Part shown: piece by piece, positions 7,392 through 16,259 of the stretch
Layout of the letters: every line of letters starts with the position of its first letter
Position numbering within the stretch: position 1 is the first letter of the stretch
NCBI GenBank assembly: GCA_903642265.1
Contig: CAHJWN010000037.1
Span: 1 to 38,101 of the forward strand
Direction of reading: 5' to 3'
Length of the DNA stretch: 38,101 bases
Source of the DNA: Acidobacteriaceae bacterium
GTDB taxonomy: Bacteria; Acidobacteriota; Terriglobia; Terriglobales; Acidobacteriaceae
The notes under the pieces: generated by a model
Databases searched by the model: none
Told to the model about the DNA's origin: nothing
What the model saw: the letters and a program-made list of their open reading frames with translations, nothing else
Position numbers and translations under genes: made by a program

Positions 7392-8078
7392 ATGTTTGAT
7401 CCAGCAAGTGTCTCCCTCTCGGGGCTGCAGCACTCCGTGTATGTTCGATTTTCGCTGCTTGCTCTCAGTTCGATCTTCTTCCTCGTGGATCCGTTTGCCG
7501 CACTTCCCACGTTCCTCGCCGTCACGGCAGGTGTTGATAAAGCACGTCGTCGCGCCATGGCACGCAAGGCTTCGATCACTGCCTGGGTTGTACTTTCAGC
7601 CTTCGCCGTCGCAGGCCAGTACATCTTCAAGATGTTCGGCATCACGCTTCCCGCATTTGAGCTTGCAGGCGGAGTGATCCTGCTGCTGATCGGGCTTGAC
7701 ATGCTTCAGGCGAAGCGCTCGGCCACGCAGGAGGCGTCCGGCGATACCGAGGCGGCAGCCACTAAGGACGACGCTGGCATTGTGCCGCTGGGCATACCGA
7801 TGCTTGCGGGGCCGGGCTCAATTACAGCGGTGATGGTTTTGGTGGGACAGGTGGAAGATCACCCCTGGCGCATGGTCGCGATCCTGGCGGCGATCTTTGT
7901 TACCGCGGCGATTTGCTTCCTGGTGCTCGGCAATTCGGATAAGGTTTCGAATGTGTTGGGAGATACCGGCGTACGCATCCTTGTACGCATCATGGGCTTG
8001 CTGCTGGTGGCACTCGCGATGCAATACTTCGTCAACGGTCTTGTCGATCTGGGCGCCATCAGCAAGCCGCTCGACTAG
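7392..8078 (+). CDS. MarC/YhgN-family integral membrane protein
   Basis: Inner-membrane protein of the MarC (UPF0056) family; transport function in this family is poorly defined. About six hydrophobic segments are visible, the first at residues ~17-40 (LLALSSIFFLVDPFAALPTFL, with the family's D-P-F/G turn). Later ones include VVLSAFAVAGQYIF, AGGVILLLIGLDML and the GIPMLAGPGSITAVMVLV segment typical of MarC. A charged, Ala/Glu-rich cytoplasmic loop lies at ~118-135. The length of 228 aa is normal. The ATG at 7392 follows AAAGGA closely. It is divergent from ilvE and convergent with preA. Confidence 0.85.
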   Translation: MFDPASVSLSGLQHSVYVRFSLLALSSIFFLVDPFAALPTFLAVTAGVDKARRRAMARKASITAWVVLSAFAVAGQYIFKMFGITLPAFELAGGVILLLIGLDMLQAKRSATQEASGDTEAAATKDDAGIVPLGIPMLAGPGSITAVMVLVGQVEDHPWRMVAILAAIFVTAAICFLVLGNSDKVSNVLGDTGVRILVRIMGLLLVALAMQYFVNGLVDLGAISKPLD

Positions 8079-8127
8079 ACACTCAAGCAATTCTGAAGAA
8101 CGGCGTTGTTCCCAGACGGGCTTTGCG

Positions 8128-8160
8128 CCATGCCTGCCTGCACGATCGATGGCGGCATGG
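8128..8160. terminator. Stem-loop between the convergent marC-family gene and preA
   Basis: CCATGCC (8128-8134) plus GCC (8136-8138) pair with GGC-GGCATGG (8151-8160), leaving one bulged T. The position between convergent genes suggests a bidirectional terminator, but there is no T-run, so the call is weak. Confidence 0.3.
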
Positions 8161-8187
8161 GACGTCTCTGCACTCCACAGTTTGCAC

Positions 8188-9573
8188 TCAATGTATGCGG
8201 ATTCCGTGGCGTTCACGATAGGCCTCCATGGCGTCCCAATCTTCGGTGACGGCTGGCTCGGTCTTTGAGATCTCATCCCATGTTGTTGAGGCACGCTCAG
8301 GCGGAACCTCCACCATGGCGATGCAGTCATCTACGGGGCAGACGTTGTAGCAAAGCCGGCAGCCCACGCAATCCTCTTCACGAACGACGGGCTGCGCACG
8401 CGTGGCTATAGCCTGATGCGCGCCATTCGACCGAACGTCATAACGGTACGGCTGCACAACATCACCTGCAGGAGAGATCAGGTCGATGCACTGGTGAGTG
8501 GCGTCGTTGCAGGCAACGTAGCAAAGATTGCATTTGATGCATAAGGCAGGATCGATACGCGCAACGGCTTTGAAGGCCAGGTCGAAGTTCTTGAACTCCG
8601 AGACGCGATTGAGGCTCTTACCGATGAGTTCGTCGACGGTTGCATAACCCTTCTCATCCATCCAGTTCGAAAGTCCATTGGTCAGGTCATCGATGATGCG
8701 GAAGCCGTAGTGCATCACGGCCGTGCATACTTGTAGGCTGCTCGCGCCAAGGAGCAGGAACTCGGCCGCATCCTGCCATGTCGAGATGCCTCCCATGCCA
8801 GAGATCGGGATCCGGGAGGAGGCGACGGTATCGTCCGTGCACAACGCCGCAAGCATGTTCAAGGCGATTGGCTTCACCGCCGGCCCCGCATAACCGCCAT
8901 GCCCACCCTTGCCGCCGATGCTTGGCGTGATCTCGAGTGAGTCAAGATCTATGCCAACGATGGAACTGATTGTGTTGATCAGTGAGAGCGCGTTGGCTCC
9001 AGCCTTGATCGCGGAGTGTGCAGGCACCACAACGTTGGTGATGTTTGGTGTGAGCTTGACGATCACAGGAATAGTTGCTGCGCTCATGGCCCATGCGGTG
9101 ATGCGTTCACAGTACTCCGGCACCTGTCCGATGGCGGAGCCCATACCGCGCTCGCTCATGCCATGCGGGCAGCCAAAATTCAGCTCGATACCATCGGCCC
9201 CGGTATCTTGAATCTGCTGGACGATCTTTACCCATGCCTGTGCGGAGGGTTCGACCATGGCGGAGATGATGACGGCACGATCTGGCCACGCACGCTTCAC
9301 CTCGGCAATCTCGCGCAGGTTTACATCGAGTGGCCGGTCGGAGATCAGCTCAATATTGTTGATCGCGAGCATGCGCTGGCCACCGTAGTGCCATGCTCCG
9401 TAGCGGTTGGAGATGTTGAGGACAGGTGCGCCGATGGTCTTCCATACGGCTCCGCCCCAACCAGCTTCGAAGGCGCGATGGATTTGTGCGCCGGTGTTGG
9501 TCGGCGGTGCAGACGCAAGCCAGAAGGGGTTCGGCGACTTGATTCCTGCGAAGTCAGTGGTCAGGTCAGCCAT
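8188..9573 (-). CDS. preA: NAD-dependent dihydropyrimidine dehydrogenase subunit PreA
   Basis: FMN/Fe-S subunit of dihydropyrimidine dehydrogenase, which reduces uracil and thymine to the 5,6-dihydro forms with NADH (reductive pyrimidine catabolism); cytoplasmic. The dihydroorotate dehydrogenase-like barrel fills residues ~5-320. The active-site Cys135 lies in NFGCPHGMSERGMG. The C-terminus carries two 4Fe-4S clusters: Cys345/348/351/355 (CIKCNLCYVAC) and Cys402/405/408/412 (CVGCRLCYNVC). At 461 aa it is slightly longer than E. coli PreA. It starts 6 nt after the preT stop, so the two are one operon. No dihydropyrimidinase or beta-ureidopropionase gene is in the window. Confidence 0.93.
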   Translation of the reverse strand: MADLTTDFAGIKSPNPFWLASAPPTNTGAQIHRAFEAGWGGAVWKTIGAPVLNISNRYGAWHYGGQRMLAINNIELISDRPLDVNLREIAEVKRAWPDRAVIISAMVEPSAQAWVKIVQQIQDTGADGIELNFGCPHGMSERGMGSAIGQVPEYCERITAWAMSAATIPVIVKLTPNITNVVVPAHSAIKAGANALSLINTISSIVGIDLDSLEITPSIGGKGGHGGYAGPAVKPIALNMLAALCTDDTVASSRIPISGMGGISTWQDAAEFLLLGASSLQVCTAVMHYGFRIIDDLTNGLSNWMDEKGYATVDELIGKSLNRVSEFKNFDLAFKAVARIDPALCIKCNLCYVACNDATHQCIDLISPAGDVVQPYRYDVRSNGAHQAIATRAQPVVREEDCVGCRLCYNVCPVDDCIAMVEVPPERASTTWDEISKTEPAVTEDWDAMEAYRERHGIRIH

Positions 9574-9579
9574 CTGTTT

Positions 9580-10911
9580 CTAAGCCTCCTTGCCTGTAGC
9601 GACTTCTGCAGAGAGCTTTGCATGCAGCACCGCCGCGGCCATTTTGCCATCCTGCACAGCCATCACGGTCGACGCCTCGCCACGGTAACGAATGCAATCA
9701 CCGATCGCAAAGACACCAGGGATGCTGGTCTCGAACTCGTAGTCGACAGCGATGTAGCCATCCTCGGTGGCCAGCCCGAGCGCTGCGAAGATTGCCGGTT
9801 TTTGCTGCCCAATGGCCTTCACGATCTGGTCCGCCTCAATGGTAAAGTCGCCGCCCTTAACCGCGGCTGTTGAAGGCCGGCCGAATGCATCCGGTGATCC
9901 GAGCCGCATCTGGTGACACCGGAGGCCTGCTAATTTTCCACCCTCAAAAACCACTTCAGCAGGCTGGGCGAGAAATTGAAACGCGATGCCTTCCTGCTTC
10001 GCGAAATCGTATTCATGCGGGTAGGCAGACATTTCGTTCTCAGTTCTACGGTAGACAATGGTCACGCGCTCGGCGCCAAGACGTCGCGCGATCGTTGCGC
10101 AATCGATCGCCGTATTGCCTGCACCGATGACGACCACCCGCTTGCCAACCGAAAACGGTTCCAAAGCTATCTTGCTGTTCTCTACATACTCAAGGCCATC
10201 AAGCAGATGCTCTTCACCTGGAAGGCCAAGCTGCGGAGAACACCCAAGCCCGACGCTGAGGACGATCATGTCGAACGTCTCTTGCAGCTCGGTGAGCGAG
10301 AGATTGTTGCCAAGTTCGCGACCAGTAAGAATCGTCACCCCTAACTGCGCAATCATCCTCACTTCCGCAAGTGCCACCTCAACCGGTTCGCGCAGCGAGA
10401 TGATGCCGTAGGTGGAAAGGCCACCAGGCAGGTCGCGCTTCTCGTAGACGGTCACACTGTGACCTTTGCGAGCGAGCTCACCCGCACACGAAAGACCCGC
10501 TGGCCCCGAGCCGATGATGGCTATCCTGCGACCGGTAGCCGCAGCGGGATGCAGCACCTGGATGTCGCGGTCATATACATAGTCCATCGCATAGCGCTGC
10601 AGTCTTCCAATTGAGATCGGCTGATGCGTTGGTTCGAGCACACATGCACCCTCGCATAGCTCCTGTACCGGGCAGACCCGCGCACACGTTGCGCCCAGCA
10701 GATTGGCCTCAAGTATCGTCTGCGCTGAGCCCAGCAGATTGTCGGTCGAGATCTTCTTGATGAAGGTGGGGATATCAATATGCGTTGGACACGCATGGGT
10801 ACATGGAGCGTCATAGCAAAACAGGCAGCGATGTGCCTCGCGCAGAGCAGCTACCCGTGACAAAGGCCCATGTGTCTCGTCCAATCCGATCGCGCTGTCG
10901 GAATCGTTCAT
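9580..10911 (-). CDS. preT: NAD-dependent dihydropyrimidine dehydrogenase subunit PreT
   Basis: Electron-input subunit that passes electrons from NADH through FAD and Fe-S clusters to PreA. The N-terminal Fe-S domain has Cys29/32/37/41 (CLFCYDAPCTHAC) and Cys76/80/86/90. The FAD-binding GSGPAG is at residues 134-139 and a second nucleotide-binding GAGNTAIDCA occurs in the middle. The flavin-contacting GVFAIGD is near the C-terminus. This is the layout of the glutamate synthase small-chain superfamily; PreT rather than GltD is called because preA follows immediately. At 443 aa it is slightly longer than the E. coli protein. A GGAGG sits 11 nt before the ATG and a second GGAG abuts it. The 285 bp upstream up to the CHAT gene show no further gene. 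Confidence 0.92.
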   Translation of the reverse strand: MNDSDSAIGLDETHGPLSRVAALREAHRCLFCYDAPCTHACPTHIDIPTFIKKISTDNLLGSAQTILEANLLGATCARVCPVQELCEGACVLEPTHQPISIGRLQRYAMDYVYDRDIQVLHPAAATGRRIAIIGSGPAGLSCAGELARKGHSVTVYEKRDLPGGLSTYGIISLREPVEVALAEVRMIAQLGVTILTGRELGNNLSLTELQETFDMIVLSVGLGCSPQLGLPGEEHLLDGLEYVENSKIALEPFSVGKRVVVIGAGNTAIDCATIARRLGAERVTIVYRRTENEMSAYPHEYDFAKQEGIAFQFLAQPAEVVFEGGKLAGLRCHQMRLGSPDAFGRPSTAAVKGGDFTIEADQIVKAIGQQKPAIFAALGLATEDGYIAVDYEFETSIPGVFAIGDCIRYRGEASTVMAVQDGKMAAAVLHAKLSAEVATGKEA

Positions 10912-11196
10912 CTCCAGCTTCGCCTCCGAAATGAGTTGGTGGTCCTTGTGCGGCAGTCCAGAGCTAAATCATTCGAGGGTCAGTCGAGGCGGCATTGCGC
11001 GGTCTCGGCGCGCTGCACATCTCAAAAGAGGGTATGGAGATAGCATAACCCGCTCACGGGCACGGCTCGATGACTCAAAGGTGGCGCAAGCACAGAAGGA
11101 CGACTGGACAATGGCTCCGTCACTCAGCTGGTCATAGTAGTAGTTTGATTGGGAGTGTGGGAGTTTGGTTCGGAAGAGCTGGGAACTGAATCGCTC

Positions 11197-13704
11197 CTAG
11201 CGCCCGGAATAAAGCTGAAAGGGCGCCCAGTAGAACGGCCGGTTAAAGTCACCGGAGTGGAGCAGCGCCAATTTGGCGTTGCGAAGAGCGGAAGCAGGTG
11301 GCTGTTGCTGCTCCAGCCCTGCGTACAGGTGGCCCATCAACTCGGGAGTGGACGCGTCGCTTACTTCCCAGAGCGCGCCGATGGTGTTGTGGGCCCCCGC
11401 GCGGAGAAATGCCCACGACAGGCCGATTATTCCTTCGCCAGCGTAAGACTTCGCTCCGCTGCTGTTGCATGCCGAGATGGTGACCAGGCGAGCAGTGATT
11501 GGATGCTTCACTATCTCTCTCGCGTATAGCTTGTAGGAGTCATAGTCGGCACCATCGCGCGAGAGGATCACCGCAGACTCCAGCGGATCGGTGGTGCTTG
11601 CGGTTGCATGGGCCACAAAGTGTATATAAGCAAACTGCTCGGGCTTACTTTCAAGATAGTTCGACGGAGTCGCGCGCTTTCCGGAAAACAGCAATTCATC
11701 ATCCGACCGGAAATTACCTTTTATCTTGTCTATCTCAACGGCGGCCATCGGCAAGTTCGCGAAGGCGGGGTCTGCAGATACGGGATCGCCGAAGACCAGG
11801 ATCCTGGCTTGCGCGGAATTGTTCGCTATCTTTTTCATTGCAAATACACGAAGCGACGGGGAGGACGACAGGGTCACATCCTCGATCCAATAGTGCGGTG
11901 CTGGAGTGGTCGAAAGGAGGGTCTCAAGGTTGAGCTGGGTCATCTCCCCGTCGGTAAAGAGGACCACGGGCCGGTCCGCCGAAAGAAACATTGCAACTGG
12001 AGCGACAAGCATTTGGTAGAGTTCGCGGCCATCCGTGTCGCCTCGCCCTCCGTTCGCACGCAAGGGATCTTTCAGCGCAACAATCGCGCGTCGATAGCGC
12101 TCCATTCGGAAGACGATCTCATCCTTCGCAGGCAGTGGAACCATGATCGTCTTTTCGGGGGTAACTGCCCAAACATAAGACTGATGCGCACCAAGCCAGT
12201 AGAAGAGCAGCGTTGTATTGGAGGAGCGAGCAATCTCTGTAGCATGCAGCGGTTGGGGTTGCGAGGGGGTATTGTTGGTGACCACGATTCCCTGCTGCAG
12301 CGTTCGGGCACGACTCCAATCAGCAACTTCGAGCGCCTGGTCCGTTCGCCCCTGCGAGACTAAAAAGTGGATGTAGTCGTCATAGATGCGAGCAGCGTTG
12401 TTAAGGAAGGTAAGCTGCGATCGCTCCTGCTTGATTTCGGTGCGGGCTGCTTCGACTAACTTGATCGCATTCTCGTAGGATTGCGCCGCCTCAACTGTCT
12501 TCCCTTGCGCCTCATACATTGCTGCCAGCGTGTGGTGCGCATTCCACCGCATGCGGTCCTGACTTTCCGGCGCAAGGGCCACCTCGTGAAGCAGGATATC
12601 CGCATGCACCCAATCGTGCCGCAGCGCTGCCGCCTGACCCTGGAGCATGTGGCAGTAGAGGATGTCCGGTTGGCTGGAGCTCAATTGCGCCAGCGCCAAG
12701 GCATCGCCGGCATACTGGTTGGCCTGGTCCGCTTTGCCTTCGCTGACGTAGAGCTGGGCCAGGTCCTCAGATGCATTCATGACCTTTTCATTACGATTGA
12801 TTTTTCTTGCCAGGCGCACTGCTCGAAGGTCAAAACTTTCCGCAGATGCCAGTGCACCCGTGTCGGCGTAGACCTTTGCAGCGACTGTCAACAACCAGGT
12901 TTCGCTGTCTTTATCGCCGAGCGCAATCGCCTGCTTCAGAGACAGCATGTACAGTTCAAGTGCTTTCTCAGCGTTGCCCATGCTGTAAAACTCTGAGCCT
13001 TCATTGCCCAGGGCTGTCAGTGCAAGATCCTGCGCTCCTAAGTCAATCGCAAGCCGGTAGGCCTGTTCTTCATAAGACAGGGCATCGTCATGATGCTCCT
13101 GTGCTGAAAGCGTCGTGCCAAGATTGAGAAGAACAGTGCCCTCAAAGATTCGATCATGATGCGCTCGCGCAAATGTAAGAGCCTTCAGATATGCTGCTTT
13201 AGCGAGGACAAGGTGCCCCTGGTTCAGCAACAGCAGGGCGTGGGCCCGGAGAACAGCTCCGCACTGATCGGAGGCCGAATGGGCACAGAGATCGTCCCCC
13301 TGATTCAGTTTAAGTTCAGCGTCACGCAGCTTGCCGAGATGGATGAGAGCGGTTGCTTCAATTGAAGCTTGCTCGATGTCGAGATCGCGATCGGTGGCTG
13401 AACTAATTGGGCGCTGCACCAGAAGCTGGAGCAGCTCCTGATCGTCGCCAGCCCATAGCATTGCGGTCGCTTCGAGAACCTGGAATTTGCGGGACCAATC
13501 GACGTCCGAGTTCAGTGATCGCCTGTAGCCGATCTCCGCCTCGCGCTTTGCGGCCCCCAGATCGCCATGAATAAAGAGCTTGTCCGCACGTTCGTAGACA
13601 GATGATGGATCAAAGGAAGACGCGTCCGAGAGACACGAAAGTAAGGGAAGAGAGACCAACAACCCGGCGACCTGAATCAGCAGAGCGAATCTGCTGCTTC
13701 GCAC
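11197..13704 (-). CDS. TPR-CHAT protein, predicted lipoprotein (caspase-like protease)
   Basis: From GTG 13704 the 835-aa product begins with an export signal: Arg5, a hydrophobic core (residues 6-22) and a lipobox-like LLSC with Cys24. It is therefore probably lipid-anchored outside the cytoplasm. Residues ~40-480 are helical tetratricopeptide-type repeats (many paired helices with A-x3-Y/G patterns). The last ~320 residues are a CHAT domain of the caspase clan, with His699 in HFVAHA and Cys746 in TISACNSS. The dyad is intact, so it is probably an active cysteine protease. The start is placed at GTG 13704 because the frame further upstream is Arg-rich and overlaps the preceding gene; this start lies 8 nt after that gene's stop. 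It is the last gene of a run with sigma and anti-sigma factors. Substrate unknown. Confidence 0.85.
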   Translation of the reverse strand: MRSSRFALLIQVAGLLVSLPLLSCLSDASSFDPSSVYERADKLFIHGDLGAAKREAEIGYRRSLNSDVDWSRKFQVLEATAMLWAGDDQELLQLLVQRPISSATDRDLDIEQASIEATALIHLGKLRDAELKLNQGDDLCAHSASDQCGAVLRAHALLLLNQGHLVLAKAAYLKALTFARAHHDRIFEGTVLLNLGTTLSAQEHHDDALSYEEQAYRLAIDLGAQDLALTALGNEGSEFYSMGNAEKALELYMLSLKQAIALGDKDSETWLLTVAAKVYADTGALASAESFDLRAVRLARKINRNEKVMNASEDLAQLYVSEGKADQANQYAGDALALAQLSSSQPDILYCHMLQGQAAALRHDWVHADILLHEVALAPESQDRMRWNAHHTLAAMYEAQGKTVEAAQSYENAIKLVEAARTEIKQERSQLTFLNNAARIYDDYIHFLVSQGRTDQALEVADWSRARTLQQGIVVTNNTPSQPQPLHATEIARSSNTTLLFYWLGAHQSYVWAVTPEKTIMVPLPAKDEIVFRMERYRRAIVALKDPLRANGGRGDTDGRELYQMLVAPVAMFLSADRPVVLFTDGEMTQLNLETLLSTTPAPHYWIEDVTLSSSPSLRVFAMKKIANNSAQARILVFGDPVSADPAFANLPMAAVEIDKIKGNFRSDDELLFSGKRATPSNYLESKPEQFAYIHFVAHATASTTDPLESAVILSRDGADYDSYKLYAREIVKHPITARLVTISACNSSGAKSYAGEGIIGLSWAFLRAGAHNTIGALWEVSDASTPELMGHLYAGLEQQQPPASALRNAKLALLHSGDFNRPFYWAPFQLYSGR

Positions 13705-13712
13705 AGTGCTCG

Positions 13713-14579
13713 CTATGGCTTTGTATTGCCGTTCGTAATTGTCACGGCTACGTCCGCGTGCCCTGTAGCCGCGCAGCCCAGCTTCGCTTCGATCATCTTC
13801 AGCTCTACTGTGGTCACTCGGGGAATGCCGCCCTGAAACTCTTCGTGCGTCACCTTCACTGTACCCAGATAGATGTCGCCGAAATCCGGAACGTGGATCA
13901 CATGCCCGTAAGACCGACCGGGGTAGTTGCCACCAGAGCTGGTCACGAGTGAGCATTCGATGATCTCCCTCTCTTTCGTGTCGCCGGCATCTGTCGTTTC
14001 ACTGATCTTCTTTGGAGGATCAGTGTACCGTTCGCGAGCCGCATCCGGCAGGCCTTTATAGCCACAGATACGTTGAGAATGAGCAGTCAGATGCTCTACC
14101 AGCTTCGGGTTTCGGCTATAGGCAAGGTCTTCTACATGCCTGCCACCGAGAATATTCATGTCGAGTTCAAGGTCAACCTTGTGCCCGGCAATTCGTAGAT
14201 TCTCAAATCGCGTGGCAAGAAACGAGATACGCGGCACGTAGCCTTTTAGCGGATGCTCGGTAAAGATCTGCGAGACGATACGGTCCGCAGTAACTACTTC
14301 GAGAATATTCAGATTGACTACCGCACAGGTGCTGAGCGTACACCAGCCTCCGTCAGGTTTGGTCTCCAGACTTCCGGACACATGGGTATAAGCAGACCCG
14401 TAAGAGATCGCGCGCTCTGCGCCAAAAGCTTCGCCGTCCTGGTCGAGGTAGCCACCTTGAGAGTGAAGCTGGGCCAGCGCCTGAGGCGTGATGATCTGTT
14501 TGAATGGCCGGTGCAGTTCACCGTGCAGCGCCTTGGCCTCCGCGTGATAGTAGTGGTCCCGTTCTGCCTCTTCCAGCAT
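13713..14579 (-). CDS. Conserved protein of unknown function in the sigma/CHAT cluster
   Basis: A 288-aa soluble-looking protein with no signal peptide or membrane segment. I believe it belongs to an acidobacterial family of unknown function, but I cannot name a domain. The N-terminus is rich in charged and His/Tyr residues. The middle (~residues 80-150) has the most protein-like patterns, such as STCAVVNLNILEVVTADRIV, HPLKGYVPRISFL and TRFENLRIAGHKVDLEL, the last probably beta-rich. The C-terminus ends in alternating hydrophobic strands. The ATG at 14579 is chosen over the upstream in-frame start at 14693: AGGAGGAG lies 8 nt before it, and the longer form would overlap the anti-sigma gene. 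It is followed after 8 nt by the CHAT gene, so translational coupling is likely. It could be a partner or substrate of the CHAT protease; that is inference from position only. Confidence 0.75.
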   Translation of the reverse strand: MLEEAERDHYYHAEAKALHGELHRPFKQIITPQALAQLHSQGGYLDQDGEAFGAERAISYGSAYTHVSGSLETKPDGGWCTLSTCAVVNLNILEVVTADRIVSQIFTEHPLKGYVPRISFLATRFENLRIAGHKVDLELDMNILGGRHVEDLAYSRNPKLVEHLTAHSQRICGYKGLPDAARERYTDPPKKISETTDAGDTKEREIIECSLVTSSGGNYPGRSYGHVIHVPDFGDIYLGTVKVTHEEFQGGIPRVTTVELKMIEAKLGCAATGHADVAVTITNGNTKP

Positions 14580-14637
14580 GCAACTCTCCTCCTGCGCCAC
14601 AAAATTTGTGAGTTCTTTTCGGTCTCTGATGGTATCG

Positions 14638-15333
14638 CTAATTTTTTGCACGAAGTTGAAAGAACTGCCGTTGAACAAGAATCTTTTCACCACCCTGGGT
14701 GATGCCAGAGGTTGTCAGCCTATATGAATCTTCTTTTATGCGGCCTGGAAGCCAGATCGTAGCCATGTCATCAGAGTTCCGTGTAACCACCATGGTGCTT
14801 GTCCAGATCAGCTTATTCTTCGAGTCGTAGAAATCGAAACTGAAAGAAGAGTACTCCGCACCTTGGCTGCTGCTTCGAGGTAGAGGAACGTTGAGGGTGC
14901 TCCCGGTCACCAGGTCGGCATCGATTACGGGAACGCTGCTTCGTGTCTCGCCTTGCAATACTGTCGCTGGTGGCAGCAGGCGCGGCTCAGTGGCTGAGGC
15001 CTGGAGAGCTGGGTAGACGACCAGATTCTGGTAGCCGATGATTGCGAGCAGGCAGGCGAAGGCTGGAACCATCAAGGCGGGACGCAGCCATGCCAACCAG
15101 TTACGACTCTCTGGCAACTGCTGCACCGGTTTGCGAACGGGAGTCTGCACCGAAGCCATGCCAGGAAGCACGAGCTTTGCATGGTCGACCAATGCCGCCC
15201 CAAGTCTCACGTCGTGTGCGCACTCTGCACACCCGAACATGTGATCTTCATAGGCGTCGCGCAGTTCCGGTGTCATTTCGTCGAGGAGGTACCGCTCCGA
15301 TGCCATCATCTCTATTGCTTCGTAGTGTTCCAT
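14638..15333 (-). CDS. Membrane anti-sigma factor with zinc-finger (zf-HC2-like) domain
   Basis: The 231-aa protein starts with an anti-sigma domain whose zinc motif His31-x3-Cys35-x2-Cys38 (HMFGCAEC) is intact. One transmembrane helix follows at residues ~85-107. The remaining C-terminal domain (~125 residues), predicted outside the cytoplasm, is rich in beta strands. Family knowledge: such proteins hold an ECF sigma factor at the membrane until a signal or proteolysis releases it. The start at 15333 is chosen because family members begin with a similar Met-Glu-His sequence about 30 residues before the zinc motif, and GGAGAGG lies 10 nt upstream. An upstream in-frame ATG at 15396 would place the start 5 nt after the sigma gene. 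The next gene starts 58 bp downstream. Confidence 0.85.
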   Translation of the reverse strand: MEHYEAIEMMASERYLLDEMTPELRDAYEDHMFGCAECAHDVRLGAALVDHAKLVLPGMASVQTPVRKPVQQLPESRNWLAWLRPALMVPAFACLLAIIGYQNLVVYPALQASATEPRLLPPATVLQGETRSSVPVIDADLVTGSTLNVPLPRSSSQGAEYSSFSFDFYDSKNKLIWTSTMVVTRNSDDMATIWLPGRIKEDSYRLTTSGITQGGEKILVQRQFFQLRAKN

Positions 15334-15401
15334 AGCCTCACTTGCCTCTCCGCTCACACAAGTCGAGCTGGTAACTATTGCGAGTACTTGATTCATGCTT
15401 G

Positions 15402-16259
15402 TCAGGAAACGGATGTAAATGGGAACTGGTCACCGTTACGTTTTACGTAAGCTGCTTTGAAGACATGCTTCGCGCGATGCAGAAGGACACGGAGGTAGTC
15501 GCGATCAACACCAAACTCACGGCACACCTCTTCGCGGTCACGCTCGTCGAGAAAGACTGCCTTGAGCAGCGAGCGATCGTGCTCTGGCAAGCCACCGAGG
15601 ACTTCGCGAACCTGCTCTTCCATCTGCTTGGATGCAACCGCATCGAGCACACTGGCTCCTCGGGCCCGCGGTTCGGGTGCTCCTTCTTCGTCCAGCGAGT
15701 CGCTTCGCGAGGACTGCCGGTAGTGTTCGAGCAGAACGTTGTTGCATACCGTGTTGACGAATGGGCCCAGGCGCTCCGGCTGGCGCAGCCCATCTTTCTT
15801 TCGGATGGTGATCAGAACACGGGCGAACGTCTCCTGACGCACATCTTCTACCGCTTGCGGCGAGCGCAGGCGGGAACGCAATTTCAACTGCAACAGCTCG
15901 GTAAAGTAGCAGACGAAGTGCTCTTCTGTGCGAGGGTCTCCAGCACGAAGAGCCTCAAGATAGTCTGCATCGAAGGCTTGAAGTTGCAATACAGGCCCCA
16001 TCCTCTTCAGAGGCCTCAAATATAACATTGCAGACGGCTGAATCGACCGCGTGCTCGTCTGGGCGACACTGCTCGAGGGCGCGTCGTTGGAGTTGTTCAT
16101 CATGCCAGGCGCTGACGTACGAGCCACCTCTACGACAGGCGACGGGAGCATATTGACAGTGTCGGCATGGATCCTGCGCAGCCCGTTTGCAGATGCAGGC
16201 CGCCGCCTGTAGATAATGGCGCGGCCCTGGAGTTGCTGAAGCGGCGTTGGTTCAGCCAT
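15402..16259 (-). CDS. RNA polymerase sigma factor, ECF-like
   Basis: A 285-aa sigma-70-family protein. Region 2 lies at residues ~98-190: DYLEALRAGD, VEDVRQETFARVL and the -10-contacting helix near FVNTVCNNVLLEHYR. Region 4 lies at ~213-270: QVREVLGGLPEHDRSLLK and the DRDYLRVLLHRAKHVF recognition helix. The first ~95 residues match no sigma region. They may be a real extension, or the true start may be internal (Met53/54, Met78 or Met87), though none of those has a better ribosome-binding site. The ATG at 16259 overlaps the end of the 67-aa gene by 8 nt, which supports it through coupling. The cognate anti-sigma follows directly. Confidence 0.85.
   Translation of the reverse strand: MAEPTPLQQLQGRAIIYRRRPASANGLRRIHADTVNMLPSPVVEVARTSAPGMMNNSNDAPSSSVAQTSTRSIQPSAMLYLRPLKRMGPVLQLQAFDADYLEALRAGDPRTEEHFVCYFTELLQLKLRSRLRSPQAVEDVRQETFARVLITIRKKDGLRQPERLGPFVNTVCNNVLLEHYRQSSRSDSLDEEGAPEPRARGASVLDAVASKQMEEQVREVLGGLPEHDRSLLKAVFLDERDREEVCREFGVDRDYLRVLLHRAKHVFKAAYVKRNGDQFPFTSVS

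Noticed and set aside
14580..14693. Longer N-terminus of the 288-aa unknown protein
   Set aside because: It would overlap the anti-sigma gene by 56 nt, and the AGGAGGAG site points to ATG 14579.
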